Part shown: piece after piece, positions 11,262 through 22,123 of the stretch
How the letters are laid out: every line of letters starts with the position of its first letter
Position numbering within the stretch: the stretch's first letter is position 1
Assembly (NCBI RefSeq): GCF_030272615.1
Contig: NC_081408.1
Location: 619,378,476-619,438,475 of the forward strand
Length of the DNA: 60,000 nucleotides
Direction: 5' to 3'
Source of the DNA: Cryptomeria japonica
Taxonomy: Eukaryota; Streptophyta; Pinopsida; Cupressales; Cupressaceae
Notes under the pieces: generated by a model
Databases searched by the model: none
What the model was told of the DNA's origin: nothing
What the model saw: only the letters and a program-made list of their open reading frames with translations
Translations under genes and position numbers: made by a program

Positions 11262-12022
11262 TGAATAACCTACAAACTAACCAAGTATTTGATAGCTTAA
11301 ACAAAATTTTCTTGTCAAAGAAAATGTCATCTCATCTTTGTTTTGGTAAGGAAGGATGCATCCTTGTTGAAGACAGTTTGAGTGTTGATGTTGATTGCTT
11401 GGGCAATTTGATAAGTGATCATCATGTGAGTATTTTTCAATGATTGTTTGGTATCTGCTCCGATGAGTATGTACAATGTGTTGCCATGTTTTTGTTTGAT
11501 TTTTGATGTTTTCTGATGTTTTTGGATTTTGTGAGACAATTTCCAATGTTTTTGGATTTTGATGATTGTTTTGAATGTTTTTGGATTTTGTAAGACAATT
11601 TTGAATGACGAACCCAATGAATCACAAGTAATATAGAATCCACTTCCATCAAATAAGGTAAGGGCATTGCCCCTAATTTTAGACATGACTATGAAAAAGC
11701 GGGATGCAAGACGCATGAAGTACTATCCTTGATTGCAGATCAATAACAAGCCATGATTTGGACGGATGGATGAGTGGATGAATGTGAATGTGATCGTAAC
11801 AAGTTTGAAAGACAATGGAGCCATAACTGCTACGAGTGGTGCCTGTTTGCTAGGTTTTCACCATCACACTTACCCAACATGCCACCAGAGTGGTTGTTCA
11901 CCATTTGGATGTATGATTTTTCTTTACTATTTTGATGTTTTTGTATTTTCTTCAGGACATTTTTCTGAATGTTTTGGTGTTTTTGCCAATATGTATGGGA
12001 GCCTGATGCTCTATGTAGCTTT
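9284..12022. other. 3' tract of element B between integrase and PMD gene
   Basis: No gene is visible. The part from 9480 to 10640 is a low-complexity field of ATGAATG, AATGATG and TGCATTTA-like words. A 47-bp direct repeat sits at 10666-10712 and 10739-10785. A (TA)n run lies at 11224-11258, and a block rich in TGTTTTTGGATTTTG repeats at about 11480-11600. The same blocks occur in opposite orientation after integrase in element D (57764 onward), so they belong to the element. The sense and antisense genes converge on this tract, which must hold both transcript ends. Confidence 0.65.
11224..11258. repeat. (TA)n microsatellite
   Basis: About 17 uninterrupted TA dinucleotides. Confidence 0.95.
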
Positions 12023-13110
12023 TTAGGTATAAAACCGTTTGAGGTGCATGCCGTTGATTGGATCTGCTAGCGGTTCTCCTTCTAAAGTAGCCAACTAATA
12101 TGCCTCGGACCTAGATACAATAGTGATAACATATGGACCCAGCCAATTTGATTCAAACTTTCCCTGATGTTCTCGGTTGGGTTGGTTACAAGGATTTTCT
12201 CGAAGAACAAGATCACCGACCTTGAATGTATGAGGTCTAACCCGATGACTATAGCTTCTACTCATGCGCTGCTGATAGGCCTTGAGGTGATTGTATGCAG
12301 CTTGTCATTTCTCATCAAGTAGCTCTAAATCTTGGAGACGTAATACTCTATATGCTTCATCAACGATGAGATTGTGCAAGGAAACCCAGAGAGATGGTAT
12401 CTCAACCTCGATAGGTAAGATAGCTTATGCACCATAGACTAATGAGTAGGGAGTTGCACTTGTAGGGGTTCGAATGCTAGTGCGGTATGCCCATAGTGCT
12501 AGATTCAATTGAACGTGCCAATCACAACCGACATCATTGACTATCTTCTTTAGAATTCTTAATATATTTTTGTTTGATGCTTCGGCCTGACCATTGCCTC
12601 GTGGGTAATAGGAAGTGGAAAAGCGGTGTTGGATATGAAACTTCTCACAGAGCTCATGAACATCCTGATTTTTGAAAGGAAGACCGTTATCTTTGATGAT
12701 GGACATGGGTACACCATACTGGCAGGCGATTTGCTTGCCGGTGACTTGGGTAAGTGGAACAACTTCGATCCACTTTGTGAAGTACTTGGTGGCGGTAATA
12801 ATGAATTTGTGGCTGTTGAATGAAGATGGATGGATTTTACCCACAAGGTCAAGGCCCCATTGACAAAAAGGCCATGCTGTTGTGATTGGTTACAATTCCT
12901 GTGCTAGTGCATGTATCAGGTCTCCATGAACTTAGCATTTCTTGCACATTCTGACAAAGTAGTAGGAGTCTTTTTCCATAGATGGCCAATAGTATCCAGT
13001 GCACAAGAGTTTCTTGGCTAGTGATGGACCGCTTGCATGAGTTCCACAAATTCCTTCATGTACCTCTTCCAAGGCCTTTGTTATCTCATCATGTTCTAGA
13101 CATCGAAGGA
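12023..13110 (-). pseudogene. Integrase of element B, decayed
   Basis: Integrase inserts the cDNA into the host chromosome. The core at 12425-12844 shows FIITATKYFTKWIEVVP, then YGVPMSIIKDNG, then GQAEASNKNILRILKKIV with the third catalytic acid (Glu). At the first acidic position there is Lys (K in TATKYFTKW); element D has Glu there. About eight residues present in D between VTGKQI and YGVPM are missing. Upstream, 12849-13110 holds the zinc-binding N-terminus in other frames. Downstream to 12023 lies the C-terminal DNA-binding part, ending near GMHLKRFYT and TAA. At least two frameshifts and several stops make it non-functional. Confidence 0.8.
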
Positions 13111-13159
13111 GAGTACCATCAAGACTGCGTCGGTATAGGGTTTCAACAATAATGGTATA

Positions 13160-14060
13160 TCAAGCGGTTTGGCGAATGAAGGTTTTATGTTGGTTATTTG
13201 ATTGGTTAGGAGGAAGTGTATGATCATGGATGTAGGTGTAGAACTCACTGTACCATGGGGATTCAAAACCGATAAGGTGACATATCATCTCAGATTTGGG
13301 GATATCATAAGCGGGGATCCAAAACTCTTCTACCAAGAACTCATAGCATGTTGAATTCTGTGGAATATCTAGGAGAGATGCAATGGTAGCAATAGCGTCA
13401 GCATCTTGATTCTGATCTCTTGGTATCTGCTCAAAGGTGATAGTAGTAAATGATGCCTTTAATTTGTCCACCATTTGTTTGTATGGCATGAGTTTGTCAT
13501 CCTTAGTCTGATATTCATCAGTTGCTTGTCGAATGACTAGTTGGAGTCATCATATACTTGTAGTTATTGTAATTTCCATTGTATGGCTAGCCTAAGTCCT
13601 ATGATCAAGACCTCATACTCTGCTATGTTGTTGGTGCATGTAAATGTGAGCCTGTAAGATTTCGGGATGCTGTCACCATGAGGTGTGATAAACAAAATGC
13701 CTGCCCTCGAGCCATGCCTAGTGTATGAACCATCAAAGTACAGTTTCCATGGTTGTGTTGTTGTGATCATGAATATCTCTTCATCTGGAAAATTAGAAAT
13801 GAGAGGACGATTTCCTATGAGGGGAGCATCGACCAACTGATCTGCAATGACTTGGCCTTTGATAGCTTTACGGTCCACATACTCGATGTCAAATTCAGTT
13901 AGAATTATCACCCATTTGGCCAAGCGGACTGTCAATGCTGCTTTGTTGAGTAAGTATTTGAGTGGATCAATCTTTGCGATGAGCTGTACCTTGTGTGTTA
14001 ATAGATAGTGTCTCAAATTAGTGGCTGCCAAGATTACTGCTAGGCAAGCTCTCTCAATAG
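13160..14060 (-). pseudogene. Element B: end of RNase H and archaeal-type RNase H
   Basis: After the A insertion the RNase H resumes with IERACLAVILAATNLRHYLL and the connection region DPLKYLLNKAAL. A second RNase H of the archaeal type follows: LYFDGSYTRHGSRAGILF, then a TNNIAEYEVLIIGLRLA segment. This extra domain marks the Tat lineage. The frame is open to 13564, then broken, and picked up at 13489-13160 by YKQMVDKLKASFTTITFEQI and IPRDQNQDADAIATIA, the end of the domain. Confidence 0.85.
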
Positions 14061-14065
14061 GGGTG
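14061..14065. repeat. Target-site duplication GGGTG, left of element A
   Basis: GGGTG here and at 22119-22123 flank the TG...CA ends of element A. Without one copy and A, the RNase H reading of B joins in the order seen uninterrupted in D. Confidence 0.95.
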
Positions 14066-15658
14066 TGTGTGGGGGAAAAAGTGACACTAAGCAAACATGC
14101 CCTAATCTCACTTTCAATCACACATTTGTGGAATACGAAAGAGCCTAGAGGTATCACACAATTGGCTACTTCTTCTTGTGAAAGAGAGAGCCACGGGCTA
14201 CCTATTAGGATTTCTATTCCTTTGTTGAAATTGGAAGATCAAATGATGCAAGTTCAATTCCTAATCCCAAAATGCAAGTATGAACTAATAACAAGATTGC
14301 AGAATTGAACTTAAACAATGGAAAGCTGTAAATACAAGGATAAGACAAGAATACAAATGCGTACCCGGAGTTAAAATCTGACTGAAAATGTTCGGGACGG
14401 GGGTGCGGGTGCCACTGTCCTGATTCTGCCCTTGAAATTGCTCCGGAAACTGCTGTTAGAAGGACCAGGGCGCCCAGCGCCCCTGTCCTGGCAGGACCAA
14501 GGCGCCCCACGCCCCTGTCCTGGTCTTTTGCTCTGAGATTTGGTGTGAAGTTCGGTCTCCGTCTGCTTCTTCTGGATTTGTAACTTGCGGCGTCGTCCGA
14601 ATTCCGAAACCTGCACTTATATCTGAAAAGGTGTGGTGGGCGGCTATATAGGGTTTTGCCTTAGTCAAACCCCCACTTCGGTGATTTCCACCTCCACGAA
14701 TAGCCAAGTTGTATTGTAAAATGTATTGTGTGTGTAGACCTAGTGTGTGTGCAAGGTCCTTAAATGCAAGAAAGCAAACTAGAGCAACCTAGAAAGTAAA
14801 CCCTAATTGCTTATAAATGATAATGTAAATGCTCTAAATCAAGATGCAAAGTGATCTAAAGCATGAATAAAGGATATATTGAAGCTTATGCAAAGACATG
14901 AAAACAACATGAAATCATACCCAACCCTCAAGGGAGGAGTACAAGCCAATCTTCAGTCGGTAATCTCCTATTGTTCTTCAATGTCTCCCAAGCCCTAAAT
15001 GAATGAAATTGATGAATGCTTGATGGATGGATGTTGAATGTTATTGAAGTCTTCAAAGATCTGCTCTTTCGTTGCATAGAAGGTCCTCGAAAGCCAAAGT
15101 TCTGATCTTTTCAAATGAAGAAAGAGAGCTCTTATATATGAAACCCTAGGTCTTAATTTCATCTTTTGGCCGACCTAGAGATTGAATATCCCGCCAATTT
15201 CTTGGGGTTAAGCTTTATTTTATGATTGGATCGCGCTCCTAAAATTTCAGGAAAAATGTCCGGGACCATGTGCACTCCGAGCGCCACGGTCCCGACAACT
15301 TTTCACCAAATTTTCAGGGCCGTCGGATATGATGATTTTAGAGAGAATCCTGAAGTTACAGGTGATTTCGAGATGTTTTGACCCCCGAAATCAAGCCCCA
15401 AAGTTCAAAATAGGACCTAATTAGGGTTTTTGATTAAATGATGTATAGGAGGAATAAAATGAAAAGGGCACTCTTTAATGAAAGGGCCCAACTTTATGAT
15501 GTGGGAGATGATAAAATAGGACCTTAGACCTAATTAATTTAATTAATTAAGTGCTAAAGGGGAAATGCAATGCAAAATGCAAAATGCGCCAAGGCAGGTG
15601 CTAAACTAGGTGTGAAATTGTACCACCCTAGCAAATGCGTACAATTTACGACGCTACA
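14066..15658 (-). repeat. LTR of element A (3' LTR in transcription sense)
   Basis: Length 1593 bp, starting TGTGTGGGGGAAAAAG on the plus strand and ending ACGCTACA. It contains a GC-rich cluster at 14386-14526 with GGCGCC-type palindromes and a second, smaller one at 15257-15300. On the minus strand TATATAAG at 15131-15138 is a TATA candidate; TATATAG near 14644-14650 is another. Confidence 0.95.
15131..15138 (-). promoter_or_regulatory. TATA-box candidate in A LTR
   Basis: TATATAAG on the minus strand, repeated at 21591-21598 in the other LTR. Confidence 0.45.
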
Positions 15659-15672
15659 TTTAGCCCCCACTT
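15659..15672 (-). promoter_or_regulatory. Polypurine tract of element A
   Basis: The minus strand reads AAGTGGGGGCTAAA directly before the 3' LTR. Confidence 0.7.
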
Positions 15673-17356
15673 TAGCGGTCATATGAACACTACGTGCATA
15701 TGCAAGCTAAAGCACAGAAAAGTAAACATTATTTGAAAAAGGATATATCCATAAGTCTATCGAACGAAGCCCCCAGCGGTATCTGCAGTACACAGTTAGG
15801 AACCGCACCCTACAAAACCACATGTTAGATCACAAAATCACCTAATGCTTACTAAGGAAGGTGATGAAAATTCGAGGGTAGCTATATGCCCCCCCCTGTT
15901 TCGGCTTGCTAATTTTAGTGAGTTGAAACAGGGTATCATGTTTACCACTTCGAATTGTTAAAGAATATTGATGACAAATGCTCACAAGAAGATTTGATAT
16001 GAGATCAAAAACTAATGGAGAATCATTTGGTAAGAAAAAGGACTAAATCTCAATTCCAACACAACAAAGAGTGTGAGGATTTGAGAGTTCTCTAACACAA
16101 GATGAAGGATGTAAATGGAAACAAAATGCAAAAAGAAGAAAAGAAAGGAAAAAAGCATGAATACACACATTGGTGATCCATGAGAAGAATAGTGAAAGAG
16201 AAAACATGGACTTCTCACCCCTAGATCTTGTCTAGGTGATCCATGGGAAAGAGGACATGGAAAACTAGCCCCTAGAGTCTGTCTAGGTGATCCATGTAAG
16301 GGAGGGGAGTGATAAAGTCTAGCCTTATGCCGCTAGTTCCACTCAACCTCGTGCATGTGTGTGTAAGGGAGGTTAGAAGCACCTCATAGGAGTCTATGCC
16401 CGAGTATGCTACAACCTGTATATGTATAGTACGAAAGCGTGACATCTCGCTCTAAGAGTCTGTGCTCTGGTTCCGAGAATAATCACCTTGCATAAAAGAA
16501 AAATGGAGACATCTCTCTCTAAGAGTCTATGCTCTGGTTCCAAGAATAATCCATTGCTCAAAAAGTGTAATGTTTATGTCATAAGTAAAGTAGAACAACG
16601 ATACCTACCTTCATCACAAAAGAAGATACCAAAAAAAATGCAACAATGTCATAGATCCAAGCAAGAGAGTTTTGCACTCTTTAAGCAAGGATAAGATAGT
16701 TGAAAAGGGATATCTTGTAGTATCTGTAAAGGAGATCCTTAGAGGAGAAGAGATCTTTGTACAAAAGACGCCTATCCCTGAGATAAATTGTCTTAGACAA
16801 ATATAACATCTTCTAGAATAAGACAAAGAAGAGAATAAGAATGCAATACTTTCTTCTTTTGCGAGGTGAAAGTGATTCTTAATGAAGGATGACGCTCCTT
16901 TTAACCCAATTGGGAGGGTGAATTCATTATGGATGTATTTTACCAAGTGCAAAAGAGGTTGTAGTCAAGGACTTACACCTCTTGTAAGAGAGAATCCTTG
17001 AACAAACAACAACAAATGCGTACAAGGCATAACACCAAGTAATAAAGTCCACACCATCCACAAAATAAGAAAAAGTGGATCCTTAGATAAAAATAAGGAA
17101 AGATCATTGCCTCCCAAGGATAAAGACAATGAGAAGGACTTACACAATCTTCTAGGGAGAGATTTGGACATAAGCAAAAGAAGAGATGTATGAAATCACT
17201 CTTGTCCCCATAGGAACAAGAAAATTAGGCTATTATGTTGCTTCAAAAAAAAAAAAATGATTGCACTTGAAATTGTACCATCATGAATGACAATGAGCCC
17301 CCAGTAAATGAGCTACCAATGTCACATAATGATGAGCAACATAATAGCCATTAATG
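15673..17356 (-). other. 3' untranslated region of element A
   Basis: No gene. It holds short direct repeats: a unit ending GTCTAGGTGATCCATG around 16167-16300, and a 45-bp unit starting GACATCTC at 16441 and 16508. There is also an A-run near 17247. Short open frames here lack any family feature. Confidence 0.6.
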
Positions 17357-20300
17357 TTATTTAAAGACATGATAGACTGAATGAGGTATTTGAATATGAC
17401 ATGCTAAATGCTCAACTATAAGTGAGATCAAAAACATGTATAAAAGGATAAAAATTGAAGAAGAATAGTCACATGAAATCTTAGAAGAGGGATGAGTGTA
17501 ATTTATTAGAGCCTTATCCCTAGAGGAAAGGACTTTATGATAAATAGGAGATAAAGATTCATAAGTGGATTTAGAAATTTGAGGGGATTCATAAAGAGAT
17601 TTGTTCATTGACAAGATTTCCTTATGAGGGGAATGAGAGTTAATAGAAGTAGAAGATGATTTAGTTGAAGTGAGATCATCATCACTACTAAATATAGCAT
17701 TCACATTGAGAGATGGTCTTTTAGATGCTTTGGTGCGTTTGCAGGGATTATAGCCGAGTCCAAAGGCATAATTGTGAAAGTTAGTCTCTAGAGGAACTTT
17801 TATCCCTTGTTCATGAGTGCCACAACCATTTCCATGATACCCATGCTTAGCAAAAATGCGAAAACCACGACCATAACAATCAACCATTTCAGGAAGAGAA
17901 GGTGGTTTTTCATAAGACAAAGAATCAAACTCTTCATAATTAGAGGTGTGAGGAGAAGAAGTTTGAGAAGCGGCCACAAAATTATTGCTCATAGGTTCAG
18001 GTAAGATTGATTGATTTTTAGTTTCTTCCTTCTTTTTAACTTTAAGCTCTCTAGGAGGAACCCTATACTCACCTACAAAGGTGGGATTAAAGTCAAGAGA
18101 TCCCCAATCGTCTTCTGCGAGAACCTTCTCAGGATCAAAAGCCTTTTCATGCGTATATTCAAGTCGAGAAGGATCTTCTTCAGGAGCTTCAGACTCATCC
18201 AAAGAATTTTGATTATCAGAGGGTAAGGATTCATCCATAGGTATCTTGTTCAAAGAGTCATTACTAGAAGAGGAAGGCTTAGATGTTTGCAAACAAGCTT
18301 GAAGATTAGTATCACCTATCAAGGTATATGTCTTATTGTTATAAATGAATTTAACTTGTCTATGCAATGTAGAGGGGACAGCTTGCATACTGTGAATCCA
18401 AGGTCTCCCTAATAACAAGTTGTATGTTAGATTTCCCGACATAACATGGATAGGAGTAGGCAAAGTAACAGGTCCCACTATGATGGGTAAAGTGATAATA
18501 CCTAATGAAGACTTAGCCACATTATCAAAGCCTCGAATGGGACGAGAGTCAGGCTCAATAAGGGATGTATCCACATTCATCTTATGCAATAGATTAATGC
18601 TACACACATTAAGGCCAGAGCCATTATCTACCAGTGTTCGTCTTATAGTAGTGTCATTTATGATAACCACAGTCATCAAGGGATCATATTGTTGTTGAAT
18701 TTCACTAGTAGGCAACTCATCTTGGGTAAACACAATTTGAGCTTTAGGATTCATCACAGAGTTAACCAAAGACACTATATTACTAGATGTATTAGGTGGA
18801 GGAACATTTAAATTTTTCAAGGCATCTTGTAACATTCCATGATGAACGGAAGAAGTTTGAATCAAATCCCAAAGGGATATCTTAGCAAGGGTAGCTTTAA
18901 GTTGTTCTATGAGATCATATTCCTTACCAAGAACTTGTGAAATACGTGGAGCTTGAGGAAGAATAGGTTGGGAAGGAGGAAGTGAAGTTGGGATAACTAG
19001 AGGAGGATTAGGTTGCCTATTGTTTCTTGTGTTATAAGTATGGGCAACCGCATGATAACTCTCTCTAGTCAGTTGCTTAGCATACTCATAAGGGCTCTTA
19101 GTAGAATAACCTCCTTGCACAGTAATAATAGGTTTCTTAGGCGTGCAAAAAGAATCATTAGCATAACCACCTTGAACCACTAAGATAGGCTTATTTAAAG
19201 GTTGAGAATTTTGAGAAGGACAAGTACCTTGGACAGTGAAGAGAGGTTTGTTAGGTGTCTCATTCACATTTATCAAATTGATTGAGGATGGTTTAGAGGA
19301 ATGAACAAAAGTGTTGGAAGAATTATTGATAGTCTTTTCTTGCACTAAAATCTTATCACGGATCAAATCAATTTTAGGAGAGAGACAAGGGATAGGCATT
19401 GATGTTCTAGTAGGAAGAGTAATACTAGGAAAGGTCATATCATCCTTTATCATCACAGGCTCTACATGGGGAATAAACTCTCTAGGAGAAGGATCAACAC
19501 TACTCTCTAAAGTCTCACTTTTGAGAGGGAGATCTTTGAAAGAAATGTTAACCCTCTTGCTTTGAACTAGGGTTTCCTTATGAGTAGAACCAAGTTGAGG
19601 AGAGGGAGATGCTTTATTTTTAGATGGAGAATGATTGAGATTCAAGGAAGGTGAGAAACTATCAAGGGAGTTTTCCATCTTGATTTCATCCCCTTTGGCT
19701 AGGGTTCTCTCATGGGATAGAGAATAATCTACACCTTCTTCTAATGGTTCATCCCAAATAGTGAAGTGGTCGAAAGGGATGTTTGAAGTATTGTCAATTT
19801 CGGGAGAGGAGATAACATTGTTTATTAATTCCTCATCCTTAGGAGGGAGAGCATCAATAGATGTGTTAAACTCATCCTCTTTCCTCAAAATATGTTCAAT
19901 ATGATCTTTGGGGGAGAGAGAATTAAGGAAATTGCTTATTATTTCATCTTCTTTCTCTAAGGGATGTTTATGGGTAAGACAAAATTTAGGAGAAGGGTAA
20001 GCATTTATCATTAATTCATCATCTCTAGTGGGAATTTTGTTGGAAAAGGAAATGCCATCACTAGGAAATGTAGGGATAATGTCATCTTCTTGCACAAAAG
20101 GATCCTCATGAAGGGAGCATTTTTTAGGAGCCACAAAGTCATCAAGGGCATCATCTAACAAAGCATGATCATATCTATTAAAAGGTTTATCAAAAGGAGA
20201 TATCTCTTCATAGAGAGGATCATTGAAAATGACCATGTTACTGGATTTAGTGGAAGAGCTGATAGGAATGTACCCTTGAGAGGAATCATTCGACTTATCA

Positions 20301-20452
20301 TTCTCATCACAACGAAATGGCATAGTAACAATGTTTATGAGTTTTTGGTAAAATGAAGGTTTGGTATATTTAGGTTTCAAAAACTCATCTAAAGCTTCAT
20401 CTAACTCATAATCATCACAAATATGAACATCTTGCAAATAAAAATCTGACAT
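17357..20452 (-). CDS. Intact 1031-residue protease/G-patch-like protein of element A
   Basis: The ATG lies 54 bp after the primer-binding site and the frame is open to the stop. Residues 1-400 are acidic, Ser/Pro-rich and contain repeats such as DELDEALDEF and LLDDALDDFV. Residues 400-450 hold three copies of KPxxxVQGGY. Residues 510-550 (EYDLIEQLKATLAKISLWDL) match the segment before the protease in B, C and D. A retropepsin-like domain follows (about 590-715): LVDNGSGLNV with catalytic Asp609, then LLLGRPWIHSMQAVPS. A glycine-rich G-patch-like segment lies at 865-905. A hydrophobic stretch near 999-1013 (IFILLYMFLISLIV) could be a membrane segment. I see no Retrotrans_gag core, zinc knuckle, RT or integrase. 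The DNG triad is common in plant gypsy proteases. The role is presumably capsid or maturation; the N-terminal half is unrecognised. Confidence 0.85.
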   Translation of the reverse strand: MSDFYLQDVHICDDYELDEALDEFLKPKYTKPSFYQKLINIVTMPFRCDENDKSNDSSQGYIPISSSTKSSNMVIFNDPLYEEISPFDKPFNRYDHALLDDALDDFVAPKKCSLHEDPFVQEDDIIPTFPSDGISFSNKIPTRDDELMINAYPSPKFCLTHKHPLEKEDEIISNFLNSLSPKDHIEHILRKEDEFNTSIDALPPKDEELINNVISSPEIDNTSNIPFDHFTIWDEPLEEGVDYSLSHERTLAKGDEIKMENSLDSFSPSLNLNHSPSKNKASPSPQLGSTHKETLVQSKRVNISFKDLPLKSETLESSVDPSPREFIPHVEPVMIKDDMTFPSITLPTRTSMPIPCLSPKIDLIRDKILVQEKTINNSSNTFVHSSKPSSINLINVNETPNKPLFTVQGTCPSQNSQPLNKPILVVQGGYANDSFCTPKKPIITVQGGYSTKSPYEYAKQLTRESYHAVAHTYNTRNNRQPNPPLVIPTSLPPSQPILPQAPRISQVLGKEYDLIEQLKATLAKISLWDLIQTSSVHHGMLQDALKNLNVPPPNTSSNIVSLVNSVMNPKAQIVFTQDELPTSEIQQQYDPLMTVVIINDTTIRRTLVDNGSGLNVCSINLLHKMNVDTSLIEPDSRPIRGFDNVAKSSLGIITLPIIVGPVTLPTPIHVMSGNLTYNLLLGRPWIHSMQAVPSTLHRQVKFIYNNKTYTLIGDTNLQACLQTSKPSSSSNDSLNKIPMDESLPSDNQNSLDESEAPEEDPSRLEYTHEKAFDPEKVLAEDDWGSLDFNPTFVGEYRVPPRELKVKKKEETKNQSILPEPMSNNFVAASQTSSPHTSNYEEFDSLSYEKPPSLPEMVDCYGRGFRIFAKHGYHGNGCGTHEQGIKVPLETNFHNYAFGLGYNPCKRTKASKRPSLNVNAIFSSDDDLTSTKSSSTSINSHSPHKEILSMNKSLYESPQISKSTYESLSPIYHKVLSSRDKALINYTHPSSKISCDYSSSIFILLYMFLISLIVEHLACHIQIPHSVYHVFK

Positions 20453-20506
20453 TTTGAAATTGCATAAAATTTAAACACACAATGCAAGAGAAAGCAATAA
20501 TAAGTG

Positions 20507-20524
20507 TTCACGTCAGGTTCACCA
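20507..20524 (-). other. Primer-binding site of element A
   Basis: The minus strand reads TGGTGAACCTGACGTGAA three bases after the 5' LTR. It differs by one base from the sites of B and of C/D. It begins TGG, as expected for pairing with a tRNA CCA end; I could not name the tRNA. Confidence 0.75.
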
Positions 20525-20527
20525 AAA

Positions 20528-22118
20528 TGTGTGGGGGAAAAAGTGACACTAAGCAAACATGCCCTAATCTCACTTTCAATCACACATTTGTGGAATACGA
20601 AAGAGCCTAGAGGTATCACACAATTGGCTACTTCTTCTTGTGAAAGAGAGAGCCACGGGCTACCTATTATGATTTCTATTCCTTTGTTGAAATTGGAAGA
20701 TCAAATGATGCAAGTTCAATTCCTAATCCCAAAATGCAAGTATGAACTAATAACAAGATTGCAGAATTGAACTTAAACAATGGAAAGCTGTAAATACAAG
20801 GATAAGACAAGAATACAAATGCGTACCTGGAGTTAAAATCTGACTGAAAATGTTCGAGACGGGGGCGCGGGCGCCACTGTCCTGATTCTGCCCCTGAAAC
20901 TGCTCCGGAAACTGCTGTTAGAAGGACCAGGGCGCCCAGCGCCCCTGTCCCAGGGACCAGGGCGCCCCATGCCCCTGTCTTGGTCTTTTGCTCTGAGATT
21001 TGGTGTGAAGTTCGGTCTCCGTCTGCTTCTTCCGGATCTGTAACTTGCGGCGTCGTCCGAATTCCGAAACCTGCACTTATATCTGAAAAGGTGTGGTGGG
21101 CGGCTATATAGGGTTTTGCCTTAGTCAAACCCCCACTTCGGTGATTTCCACCTCCACGAATAGCCAAGTTGTATTGTAAAATGTATTGTGTGTGCAGACC
21201 TAGTGTGTGTGCAAGGTCCTTAAATGTAAGAAAGCAAACTAGAGCAACCTAGAAAGTAAACCCTAATTGCTTATAAATGATAATGTAAATGCTCTAAATC
21301 AAGATGCAAAGTGATCTAAAGCATGAATAAAGGATATATTGAAGCTTATGCAAAGACATGAAAACAACATGAAATCATACCCAACCCTCAAGGGAGGAGT
21401 ACAAGCCAATCTTCAGTCGGTAATCTCCTATTGTTCTTCAATGTCTCCCAAGCCCTAAATGAATGAAATTGATGAATGCTTGATGGATGGATGTTGAATG
21501 TTATTGAAGTCTTCAAAGATCTACTCTTTCGCTGTATAGAAGGTCCTCGAAAGCCAAAGTTCCGATCTTTTCAAATGAAGAAAGAGAGCTCTTATATATA
21601 AAACCCTAGGTCTTAATTTCGTCTTTTGGCCGACCTAGAGATTGAATATCCCGCCAATTTCTTGGGGTTAAGCTTTATTTTATGATTGGATCGCGCTCCT
21701 AAAATTTCAGGAAAAATGTCCGGGACCATGTGCACTCCGGGCGCCACGGTCCCGACAACTTTTCACCAAATTTTTAGGGCCGTCGGATATTATGATTTTA
21801 GAGAGAATCCCGAAGTTACAGGTGATTTCGAGATGTTTTGACCCCCGAAATCAAGCCCCCAAGTTCAAAATAGGACCTAATTAGGGTTTTTGATTAAATG
21901 ATGTATAGGAGGAATAAAATGAAAAGGGCACTCTTTAATGAAAGGGCCCAACTTTATGATGTGGGAGATGATAAAATAGGACCTTAGACCTAATTAATTT
22001 AATTAATTAAGTGCTAAAGGGGAAATGCAATGCAAAATGCAAAATGCGCCAAGGCGGGTGCTAAACTAGGTGTGAAATTGTACCACCCTAGCAAGTGCGT
22101 ACAATTTACGACGCTACA
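20528..22118 (-). repeat. LTR of element A (5' LTR in transcription sense)
   Basis: Length 1591 bp, nearly identical to 14066-15658. The GC-rich cluster is at 20856-20990. Confidence 0.95.
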
Positions 22119-22123
22119 GGGTG
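22119..22123. repeat. Target-site duplication GGGTG, right of element A
   Basis: Matches 14061-14065. Confidence 0.95.

Larger units (their letters stand above)
14066..22118 (-). mobile_element. Element A: non-autonomous Ty3/gypsy-type LTR retrotransposon (8053 bp)
   Basis: LTRs at 14066-15658 and 20528-22118, ends TG...CA, target duplication GGGTG, primer-binding site at 20507-20524 and purine tract at 15659-15672 define a complete element on the minus strand. It encodes a single long protein and has no RT, RNase H or integrase. By hand I count about 30 differences between the LTRs (roughly 98% identity), nearly all C/T or G/A, so it is younger than B, whose LTRs differ more. Its primer-binding site is almost that of B, C and D, suggesting mobilisation in trans by that family. 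Confidence 0.9.

Noticed and set aside
11277-11716. Overlapping minus-strand frames with repeated QNPKTFK-like words
   Set aside because: Coded by a TGTTTTTGGATTTTG repeat in the 3' tract of B; three frames are open at once and none is conserved in D.
20676-21167. 163-codon open frame on the minus strand inside the LTR of A
   Set aside because: It lies wholly in the LTR, has no family features, and is broken by a small indel in the other LTR copy.
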